DNA from: Todiramphus chloris collaris
Taxonomy: Eukaryota; Chordata; Aves; Coraciiformes; Alcedinidae
Assembly (NCBI GenBank): GCA_025345505.1
Contig: JANVCC010000123.1
Span: 94,239 to 158,238 of the forward strand
Direction: 5' to 3'
Length of the DNA: 64,000 bases
In this document: positions 47,396 to 57,035 of the stretch, piece by piece
How the letters are laid out: each line of letters begins with the position of its first letter
Position numbering within the stretch: position 1 is the stretch's first letter
Program-made: the position numbers and the translations under genes
Notes under the pieces: generated by a model
Seen by the model: the letters and a program-made list of their open reading frames with translations, nothing else
The model's database searches: none
Told to the model about the DNA's origin: nothing

Positions 47396-47989
47396 ATCCT
47401 GGCTTTGCTCAGTGACAGGGATTGGGGGCTGGGGAGGAGGGGGGGGGGGCTAAATATGACGATGGAAGATTGTCTGCACGATCGAGCTTGGGGTGAAGGT
47501 ATTCTGGCACTGGGGAAGGAAATTCCCAGGATGCACTGCCCCTGCGAGCCGGAGCGATGCCGATGGGAGACGGCGCTGTGGGCAGAGTGCAGGGCTGGGA
47601 GAGGCAAAAACCAACCCTGTTCCAGCAACGGGCGATGTGAAAATACCCCAACCACCGACGCTCAACGACAGCCACGAACCCACCCGTCCCACAGCACCTC
47701 ATAGGGAGGGTGGTGACCCACTCAAAAAAGCATTGTGTCCAGGAAAGGCACCAGAACAAGTGCGTGGGCTGGGATCGGGATCCCCTGCTCAAGGGCTTTT
47801 GGAGGAGAATGAATTAAAAACTGTGGAACCAAAAGCTGGAGCAGGAGGAGGGTCAGTGAGCAGTGATGGTGCGTGGAGCAGCCAAACCGTGACCATGCTG
47901 GTGGAGAGGGAAGGGTTTTTCCAGATGGAACCTCCTGGATTCACCGTTCGTGCCCATTGCCCCTTGTCCTGGCACTGGGCACCGCTGAG

Positions 47990-48160
47990 CGGAGTCTGTC
48001 CCCATCCTCTTGCCCCCCGAGGCCCTTTAGCTCTTGCTCAGCTCCCCTCTCGGGCTGCTCTTCTCCAGCTGAACAGCCCCAGGGCTCTCAGCCTTTCCTG
48101 GGCACGGAGATGCTCCAGCCCCTCAACGCCCTCGCCCTTGCCATGGCCACCCAATCCCTC
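47990..48160 (-). mobile_element. Old CR1-type LINE fragment
   Basis: CTGCTCTTCTCCAGCTGAAC, AGCCCCAGGGCTCTCAGCCT and GGAGATGCTCCAGCCCCTCA match the antisense CR1 3' coding region. More diverged than the other copies. Confidence 0.8.
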
Positions 48161-48519
48161 TCCTTCTGCCCTGCTGCCAAGGGCACATTGTCTCCAGTGT
48201 GTGCCTTCGAGAACAGCGTGACTGGCCTTGAAAGGGCTGATTTGCTTTCCCCGGCCCCATTGAAACGCTGGAGACCAAAGCCTGTTCCCTCCAGGCGCTC
48301 GGAAACCTGGCACCCTTTCCACTTCGCTTCCCCGTGCCCCTCGGCCCAGGGGCTCCTGCTGAGATTTTGCTGTCAACAGAGTTTTGTTCCCTTTCTAGGG
48401 CGGCGCAGAAGGGACACAAGGACCTTGAAAATGGCAGCTTCTTTGACACCACTATTCTCCTTCGACCGCCCTGGCTGAATAAACAGCTCACAAAAAATGG
48501 AGTTTACTGTATTTCCTCC

Positions 48520-48610
48520 TCAGGGGGAAAACACTGCATCTTGGTCCTAATTAATTTACCTAATTAACATTATCTTCATTGGGTCTGTATGCAAAGAACT
48601 CTCTGTGTTC
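48520..48610. promoter_or_regulatory. Homeodomain/POU motif cluster
   Basis: CCTAATTAATTTACCTAATTAAC (two TAATTA cores) followed by ATGCAAAG within 60 bp. Candidate conserved non-coding element. Confidence 0.4.
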
Positions 48611-49290
48611 CGCGGCTGGGACAGAAGAAAAAAAACCCAAAACCCAACAAAAACCAACAAAACAACAAAAAAAAATCAGGAATAAAATATATTCAGGCAT
48701 CTCCCAGCCCTGACTGTAAAAGGGACATCGCAGCGAGGAGCACATCGCTCCGACCAGTTCAGCCTCGGGGAAAGCGGCCGCGAGAGAATCGCCTCCGCTT
48801 CGCCTCTCTGGCGAAGCGAGAGCAGGATGGGACCGTAGCGGTGCCCACCAGGCTCTCGGCGTTGTGCTGGAGATGTGCTGGGGATGCTTGGGTGGATGAA
48901 GCAAGAGGGAGACTGAGAGGGAGGTATTGTGGACGTGGGGGAGCCAGGAGGATGCCCACCAGGAAGGCTAAAACCCAAAGCCGCTGGGCTGACGACTCCA
49001 CCGCAAGCTCTGTGCCAGTTGATACCCGCCAAGGACCCTGCCCCGGCGTTCAGACCCCGCGGGTTTCCCTGCGCCTCGTTGCTTCTGAGGGTCCCACAAA
49101 CCGCCCACCTTCGCCTCTCCTGCCCAGCAAAGCCCTGCTCTGCTATTTTGTTCTTTTCCCTGCCAGATGCCAGCTCTCTTCAGCCTCTTTCTTCTCCCCA
49201 CGCTTTGCTTTGCCGCATAGTTCCGGAAATCGGAAACAAAAGGAGAGGAAAGAAAATAGGCTGGATCTGGGGGGGTGGTTTGGGGAGGGT

Positions 49291-49321
<31 letters not shown>

Positions 49322-49835
49322 ACCTTCCCTTCCGTTTTGTTTTTTTGCAGCTCTCCCTGCCTCCAGATATGAGACACTATATGGCACCTCACATGACGAG
49401 AGCTCGCGCCCACGTGCGCGCCCACGTGATGGGAGGATGCCCGGCCATGCCAGGCTGCAGGAAGGAGGCTGCGTTTGCACAACCCGAGCCCTTCAGCTGG
49501 GAAAAAGGGAGGATGCAGAAGAGAGAAGCTCCTCTCTGCTTCTGACACGCACAATCTGGGCGGTGGTGGAGAGGGGGGGGAAGCATCCCCAGGCCACGCG
49601 CTTTGCGGGATTTTTGGTGTTTATTTCGTGCACTAAGTTCTGTGCCATCGGGGCAGGATGTGGATTCAGCCCCCCTGTTGCTGTCGGAGCTCCTGTAGAT
49701 CAGATACCAGCAGTCAAAACTTCCCCTGCACCCTGAACTGCAAAGCCTGAGCCACGCATCTCTGGCCCCCCAACACCTTCCCCTGCTTCGAGCGATGCCA
49801 TCAGCATGGGTTTAGGTGTCCACATCATCAGAAGA
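48611..49835. other. Intergenic, with simple sequence and tandem E-boxes
   Basis: A/C-rich tract at 48,627-48,685, a 30-base G run at 49,291-49,320, and two CACGTG E-boxes at 49,411-49,416 and 49,423-49,428. No gene supported. Confidence 0.5.
49291..49320. repeat. Homopolymer G run, 30 bases
   Basis: Uninterrupted G30 after GGGGAGGGT, a strong quadruplex former. The length may not be accurate in the assembly. Confidence 0.95.
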
Positions 49836-49837
49836 AT

Positions 49838-49895
49838 CATAGAATGATAGAAGGGTAGGGGTTGGAAGGGACCTCAAGCATCTGATTCCTGGAAG
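49838..49895 (-). mobile_element. CR1-type LINE 3' end, short
   Basis: AATCATAGAATGATAGAAGG, GGTTGGAAGGGACCTCAAGC. Confidence 0.88.
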
Positions 49896-50835
49896 TTTTT
49901 GGTTTATAACAGGAAATCCCTTATCCCAGGCATCCTAACCAGTAGCTCTGTCAGGATTCTCCACCATGGAGGAGGAATGGACACAAACCCTTGTGCGTCC
50001 TGATGGATGAGGTGGTGAGAGGGAAGGGGGGAAGTTCACCACGACCCAGGCATCACCCTCTGCTTTGCTTTGTTCGGTCAGAGTCTGAGACTACCTCCAG
50101 GCCTGGGAATCGTGCCACAGGCAGCACGAAACCAGTCTGAGCCTGGGCAGGGCCCGTCTGGCTCCAGCCACTAGTAGGAGCTGAAAAGCTTGAGTTTGAG
50201 CAGCAAAAAAAAGATGAGAAAATGGGCACCAGAGCCATGCCAGAAAGGGACTCAGCGCAGCAGAAACGAGGGCCCTGCTGCTCCAGCACCGTTTTCACAC
50301 GGATGCGCCTCCCAGGTCACCCTCTCCTGCTGCAAAGCTGCTTTAGGATGTTGGAGGAAGAGCACAGGGGTCGTTCTGGGCTCCTGTGTCACCTCAGAGG
50401 AGCTTAGGGTTGAGCAAACCCGACAGCGAGCACCAAGCCTGCAAGGCAATCTGCCAAGAGCAGACGTTCCCAACCAAAACTCAAGCCTTATCTTGGAGCA
50501 GAGACCTCAGACGTCTTCACCTGCCTGCTGGACCAGGCAGAAGGGAGATGCTCCCACCATCAGAAACCTGCTATTAGCAGCAGGTGCTTTGTCCACCCCA
50601 TCTCCAGCTGCTGCCAGGCTATTCCCTAATTCTCAGTGACCTCATTTTCACTTCATTTCGTAAATCATTTTTTCGGTGGTTGTTTTTCATTTTTATTCTC
50701 CGTTTAATTTGTTGTTGTTTCCCTCTGAGCTGGAGTTTGTCATTTAATCAACTTAGACCCAGATAGCCTGGAGGGTGTTTGGGGAAGGGGGGGGGGTGGG
50801 TTTGGGGAATGGGGGGGGGGGGGGAAAGAATGAAA
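49896..50835. other. Intergenic, no gene seen
   Basis: Unique sequence. T-rich AT block at 50,640-50,760 and G-rich runs at 50,785-50,825. No coding support. Confidence 0.5.
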
Positions 50836-51270
50836 ACGCTAATGTCACATCACCTCCCTAAAATGAGTTTTAATTGTAATCCTTTAATCCCTCTCAGATG
50901 GCCCTCTCTCCACTGATGTTTTTCATAATTATTCCTTGCCATTTTCCCATCGGTCTAAGGAGTGTCTTCAAGAGGGAGGGGGTGGAGAAAAGGCCCTTTT
51001 ATAAAATAATAATAATGGGCCAAATTAAGACACAAAGAGGGAAATAACAAGGGGGCAAGGGCTGCAGAGACAGAATGGGGATTATTAATGCCTCCCCCCT
51101 CAGAAATTTCAGCGATGGTGCTCTCAGCCACCCCAATCAGTGGGCAATTGAGGCTTGTTTGCTTAAGTGGCTGCACCCTCCTACAATGACCCACATTTAG
51201 CCAAGTGGCTGCATTGACAGAGGACCAGGTGCGCAAGGGATTGGGAAACTGCCTCAAGGCAGCGTCTCGA
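50836..51270. promoter_or_regulatory. Candidate conserved non-coding element, AT-rich
   Basis: Repeat-free block dense in homeodomain-type cores (TTTTAATTGTAATC, CATAATTATTCC, GGATTATTAATGCC, CAATTGAGG), a CTCAGATGG E-box and GGCCCTTTTATAAAATAATA. Composition and motif density resemble vertebrate developmental enhancers. No alignment was available. Confidence 0.45.
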
Positions 51271-51325
51271 CAGCTCACCCCGCTCGGCGCGGAGGGGTCT
51301 GCATGGGGCTGCCCACCGCCGGGTT

Positions 51326-51792
51326 CATAGAATCACCAGAAGGCATTGGGAGAGGCCTCCAAGAGCATTGAGTCTGAGCGTTGCCTCAGATCTGCCCGGG
51401 CACCACTGACCCGTGTCGCTCAGCATCACAGCTCCATGGGGGGCTGGGAAACCCCTCCAGGGATCACGGGGAGTCCATCACTGCCCTGGGCGGCCTGGAC
51501 AACCCTCAAGGGCAAGAAATTGTTCCTCAGCTCCAACCTAAACCTCCCCTGGGGCAGCTTGAGCCCGGTTCCTCTTGTTCCTTGGGAGCAAAGCCCAACC
51601 CCCCTGGCTCCAAGCTCCTGAATTCCAGGGAGCTGTCAGAGCCAGAAGGTCTCCCCTGAGCCTCCTCCTCTCCAGGCTGAACAAGCCCTGCTCCCTCAGC
51701 TGCTCCTCACCAGCCTCCTGCTCCAGCCCCTTCCCCAGCTCTCTTGCCCTTCTCTGTCCATGCTCCAGCCCCTCAATGACCTTCTTGAAGGA
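51326..51792 (-). mobile_element. CR1-type LINE 3' fragment
   Basis: Antisense: CATAGAATCACCAGAAGGCA to TCCATGCTCCAGCCCCTCAA. Keeps the CR1 3' end and the same internal blocks as the other long copies. Confidence 0.92.
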
Positions 51793-54684
51793 CCCAGCCC
51801 TTGGCCTTGTTTGAACCTCAGATCATTTGCCTCAGCCCATCAATCCAGCCTGGACAGATCTGTAGGACCTGCCTACTCTAAAGCAGATCAACACTCCCAC
51901 CTAACTTGGTGTCATCTTCCCACCTGCCCAAACCACGGGCTGGACCCAGGGGTGAGGTGGTCAGGGGGAACATCTCCACCGCTGCCAAGCACCCAGGGCC
52001 CTCTGTCATCCTGGAGAGCTTTGAAGGGCATCCCTCACCCTGCTGCTTCCACCTACCAACCCCTTCGCCCTCTGAAATGAATTGTGTCTCACAGACACCC
52101 CTGTCCTTCTGCAAAGCTGAGCTGGCAGGAGAGCAAAGTGACTTGTCCCTTACTTATTTGGCTCTGAGCAGCACCAAATTTCAACCAGGACCCCAGAGCC
52201 TCTGCTGCCTTCGAGTCCCAGGCACATTACAGTCATGACCAGTGCCATACAGAGGGGATTGTCACCCAGAGCCTGTTGGAGAGACCACAAGCCCAATAAA
52301 AGTTGGTTGGATGCTTCTGAGCAGCTGGGAAAGCTGACAGGAACCGAGCATCTGGGTTAGCACTTGGGGCTTGGGTATCTAAAGACACTGGGATATTAAT
52401 TCAAAGGATTTAAGCTTGACCTGCCTCTAAAAAGAGGTGGGCCCACGAGCACCAGCAATTGAGATGCCATCAAAGCCTGGTCACTGAGCTGCAGAGCTTT
52501 CATTAACTCCAGAGTTGCTCTAGTGCGGCACCCCGGCAAAAGGGGGAGCGTTTACAGACCACTGAACTTGTCCTTAATCTGGGAAACCTCTTGTCCAGGT
52601 CTGACGGGGGTTAATCCACCCCTAACATCTCTTTCACCCTCTCTCCCCCTTCCCTGGCCATACGGCTCAACCATCATTGCTAATCATCACCTTACTTCAA
52701 TGAGCTTGACCCAAAGGGCTCCTCCAGTGCCTCCTGTCTCAGCCTTCTCCCCACGGCAACCTGCAACCAGTCCCACCCTCCGCCACGGCCGCAGGGATCA
52801 ACTTGACAGCGCACGTTGGCTGGGCGACCCCGGGGGGCAGCAGGTCACGGCCGCAGGCGACCCCGAAGGGCGAGCGATTCTTGAGGGAACAAAGAGCCCC
52901 TGTGTGCCGCCGGGCCCCGGAGTTTGCGCGCAATTAACTCTGGTCAAACCAAACAGAGCGAGCTCGCGAGCGCGGAGTCCGAGGACATCCCCCCGGGGTT
53001 TATAGACTCCCAGCTCTGAGGGAAGGGAGACCGGCAACTCCTGAGTGGTGGGAGCCGCAAAACGAGAGGCGAAGGGAAACCCCAGATGCAAAGTTGGGCA
53101 AGGAGGGGGGCAAAAATAGGATTACACCAAGGGGATGGCAGACAAATTGTGTCAGGCACCAGGAGCGTTTCGGGAGGGGAGATGCAAAGAAAAGGATCCC
53201 TTTAATTATCAGCGGTTGGGCACCAGAGGAAGAAGCGTTCCATGGCTGGAGGGGAGCAGTGGGATGGGTGGAAGATGTAGATGGGAGGGGACATGGGGCT
53301 TCCACCTTCATTCTGAGGTGGGAATGAGGAAGACGGACAAATCCTGGCTCTGACAAAGGCTGAGGACTGGTCAGGTTCCCAAGCACAAGCACAAAGGGGC
53401 TCTTCTACCTCCTGGTATGGGCAGGATGCAAAAACTCCAGCCAGGGGAGCTCAGCACCACAGAAGGTCCCCCTCTCCACCCCACAACATCTTTTCCTCAT
53501 CACAAACAGGGAAGAAAAAAAAAATCCAAACCCAAAAACGTGCCACGTGGAATTCCTCAAGAATTCCAGAGTAGAAACATCAAAGAGTTTTGGGTTGAAT
53601 TGCATCAAAACACAAGAATTCCAGGCAAAATTTTCAGTTATTTCTCACTAGAGATACGCTGCACGGCAAAGTTGACCGAAGTGAAACAAACATTAAGGGT
53701 AACCTACAGCTACTTTATGGTGGGTTTGTGTCACCAGCCCACCATAAAAGCAGCGGAATAACAGTACGGATAGGGTCGACCCGCTGCTGACAGGGAAACA
53801 TTTCCTGCAAAACACGTTTGTTTTCCCAAAACTGCGTTTTGTAATTTGACACATAGCCAACGAGCTGAGCATGGCCCCTCCTGCGAGCCCTGAGCTGCAC
53901 AAACGAGCCCTGTCCAGAGGTCCCAGACCACAAAAATGACCAAAACCCCCACTATTCCCCCATAAACGTCCCCATCCAGCAGCAGCATTGTCCATCTCCA
54001 GCGGTGCCCTCGTTGCAGGCGAGGCTTTCAGACGAAGCCACGAGAGCCAACGCCACTGGGTTTCGATCGCTAGCCTCAAACGCCCGCGCTGAGCTGCCCT
54101 CCTTCAGCAGAAACATCTCTTCTGACATCAAAATGAGATGTATCCCTGGAATAACGCCAGCGGAAGAGGGAAGGCTGGAGAAAACAACCCCCAACCTTGG
54201 CTTCCTTTAGGAACCGACCGGCGATTGTGTTTTACGAAACCCATTTCCCCGGGGTCTTTGGGACCTTTGGGAACGTCGGTCCGGGTGCGGCCACCCCCAA
54301 AGCGATGCCAAGTCGTCAGGCAGCCCCTGCTCCCCCACCTCCCAACCCCCCCGCTCCCCGCCAAGATGCTCGATCCCCTTCTCCCAGCCCCGTTCATTGT
54401 CCTTCGCGGGCGGCCATGGAGGTTGGCATCGAGTCGTGGGAAGCGAAGCAGCAGCTGTGGGTGCCGGCTGCCCTGCCAGGCCCCTTCGCCCCCAAACCCA
54501 GTGCCATCCCTACCCTGTGGCAGGGGGGGCAGCTGGGGAGGCTTAGAGAAGAACCGGGGTGGGGGGGGAGGATGAAAAATCAGGAGAGGGGGAAGAGAAA
54601 GAAAGGGAAAACAGACCCCTTTAAAATAAAGAGGAGGAGGAGGAGAGAGCAAAAAAAAAAAGAAAAAGGGGGGGGGGGTTGGTG
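51793..54684. other. Intergenic, no gene seen
   Basis: Unique sequence with no clear coding exon or transposon. Possible regulatory blocks near 52,370-52,560. A G/A-rich tract starts at about 54,580. Confidence 0.45.
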
Positions 54685-54795
54685 TGTAAAAATCGTTAGC
54701 ACTAATTATCAGGCGCAGGGACAAACGATTAATTTGCAAGTCAATTAGTCTCAGATAGGTTCACGTTTCCTGTTCTCAGCCACTGAGGGGGAAAG
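54685..54795. promoter_or_regulatory. Homeodomain motif cluster upstream of the 55-kb CpG region
   Basis: Within 60 bp: CTAATTATC, CGATTAATTTGC, CAATTAGTC and a SOX-like GGGACAAACG. Repeat-free. Candidate enhancer. Confidence 0.42.
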
Positions 54796-54829
54796 AAAGA
54801 GGGAGACACAACTGCGGCCTTAATCCTCC

Positions 54830-55200
54830 TCAGAGGCGGCCATGGCGGGGCCGCCTGCCCGTGCCAAGGCGGAGGGAGGGAGGGAGGGGGGGGCTGGGGG
54901 GGGGTTACAGCTGGCACGGCCGCGGCGGAGGGGCCGTTATGTGCCAGTCATTGTGCCCTCCGGAGCAGCCCTGGCACCGAGCCGGCGCCTTCCCCTCTGG
55001 GGCCCGCGGGACGGGGCGCCGCCATTTGGGAGCCACCGCCGCCATTTTGTTGCTGCCCGGGGAGGGCGGCTGCCGTTGCGGGGGTCTGCTGCGTATAAAG
55101 CCCGTAGCCACGTTGCCCTCCCGCTTCTTCTCCTCGCATCGGTCCCATGGCCAGGTCTACCAAGGCCTACAGGCGCCATCAAGGCCTGAGTGGTTGCTAG
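54830..55200 (+). promoter_or_regulatory. CpG-island-like promoter candidate of an unidentified transcript
   Basis: Very CpG-rich block with two YY1-type sites (GCCGCCATTTGG at 55,018-55,029 and GCCGCCATTTTG at about 55,039-55,050). A TATAAA at 55,094-55,099 is followed by a pyrimidine-rich initiator-like stretch (CCCGCTTCTTCTCC) and an ATG at about 55,147 with only an 18-codon frame. No protein gene follows, so a non-coding RNA is the likely product if it is a promoter. A possible donor is CCCAG|GTGGGA at 55,353. Confidence 0.45.
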
Positions 55201-56766
55201 GAGGCCGAGCGGCCTGGTCAGGCCTAGTCCCACCTCTGGTTATGGCCGTACCGGGCCGAGCCCAGCCCCAGGTTATGGCGGCACCTCGAGGAGAGGACAA
55301 AACCCCACCCCTCAGCTGGGGACCTTGCAGGGGTTGTGCTCTGAAGGTCCCAGGTGGGAAACGAGCCCCACACCACTTCGTTCCTCAGCTGCCGACCCCT
55401 CTGGGGGGGGGGGTCCCCCAGCCCTGCCCTCCGTCCGCTGCCAAGAGTCGCCAAAAGGGTGGGTTTTTCGCCCAAAGTTGCCCTCTGAGCTGCGGCAAGA
55501 TGGAGTCCTGGCAGCAACCCAGGGTCTGGGCAGCTGAAGGACGGAGAGAAGCCCGGGAGTCAGGAGGGGAAGAGACGTAGCGTGGGTGCCATGGGTGCCC
55601 CCACCCCAAGCCTAAGCTGTGGCTTCTCCAGCGCCGCTAATGACACAAGAATTCTCGAAACACCGTAAAATACGCCTTTTCTAGGAGCCCCATCACCCGT
55701 CAACCCCCTGGGCTTGAGCTACACGGCGGAAAACCGAAGAGGATAAAACTACTCAGAGCAACCGAGGGAGAAAAGCAACGACGGGGGAAAACACAAAGCG
55801 AGGACGAAAAGCGCCAGGCAGCCAAAGCTCTGTCCGGCGGGATGGACCAACCCCCCCACTGAGGACTCATGGACACCCTCTCCATCTCCATCTCCCCCCA
55901 CCAACCCCCAGTTCCAACCAGCACGGGTGGCAGGGGGGGGAAAATCGGTGGGGGAGGCGGCGGCGGCCGTTCGGTGCCGCCACCGCCATCCGAATGTGCG
56001 CCGCGTTGCCCCGCGCGGATATTTGCGTGCGTGTGGACACAACATGTCTGGGACCTGACAAAAGCCATCTGATTGACACAGAAAAGGGGGCTGACAAAAG
56101 GCCGAGCGGGGCTGGAGAGCGGAGCACAATGCCCGTTGCCGGTACCACGCGCGAGGCTTGAGGGAGGCGGGGGGAATGGAAGTTGGTGTGGAAATGGAGG
56201 GAGGCGGAGGGGTGGCTTTTAAGGACACCTCTGCCTTCAAACAAGCAAGCAGAATTAAAAATAAACACGTTAATTAGCCTTCCGCCTCGATTTTGCGCTC
56301 GGTAGGTTTTTAACGAGCGTCCTCATCCTCAGCGGCGGCAACAACGGTTTCGCCGCTGTCCCGTGGCCGTGGCTGACACCGGAGCCCTTTGTGCCAGGTG
56401 AAACGCATCTCCAGGGACAACTGGAAGCCACCATCCCTCACCTTTATCACCTTCAATGCCACAAGCTGTGAAACACCAGGAGAGGGGCCCGAAATGTGGT
56501 TCCGATGCCCATAGCGCCCCGAGCACCACCTTGGAGGGGCGGCAGCCTCCAAAACCATCACCTTGCCCTGCCCCAAGGGAGCGGGTACCAGCACCTGACC
56601 CTTCAAAAGTCACCTCTACGTTCCAAGGTTGCCTGTCCCTTCCAAAAGCCACCCCGGGTGCTGGGGTGCATGATAAAAACCACATTTTTTTCTTGTTTGG
56701 GGCAGTTCCTTCCAGCTGGAGCAAGGACCCAGCGGGATTCCCAGGAATACTCGCTGAGATACAAAA
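55201..56766. other. Intergenic; GC-rich then mixed
   Basis: No coding gene. A repeat-free block at about 55,965-56,330 holds a PBX/MEIS-type site TGATTGACA (56,070-56,078) between two copies of CTGACAAAAG, and a TTAATTAGCC core at about 56,269. Confidence 0.45.
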
Positions 56767-57035
56767 AATATATCTGAAAATATTTGGGGTTTTTTTCTAA
56801 GCTTTCTCAAAACCCACTTCTTGAATGGTGGGGTTTTGTGGGTTTTTTTATGGTTTGGCTGAGGTTTTTTTGGTTTGGTGGTGGTTTATTTTGTGGGGTT
56901 TTTTTTTTTGTTTGTTTTTCTTTTGTGTCCGCGTTTTGGGTTTTTTTTGTAGTTTGTATTTTAGTTTTTAGTTTTTGTTTTGTCTGGTTTTATTGGGTTT
57001 TTTTAATATGTTTTTATTTTTATTTTTTCCCCTCC
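56767..57035. repeat. Strand-asymmetric T/G-rich low-complexity tract
   Basis: About 270 bases nearly free of C and with few A, made of TTTGG, GGGTTTTTTT and TGGTTTGG blocks. The complementary A/C type occurs at several other sites. Confidence 0.85.

Noticed and set aside
47493..48221. 242-codon open frame on plus
   Set aside because: Its 3' part is an antisense CR1 remnant and the rest has no family resemblance.
55147..55200. Short ATG frame after the TATA box in the CpG block
   Set aside because: Only 18 codons, no homology recognised; not enough to call a gene.
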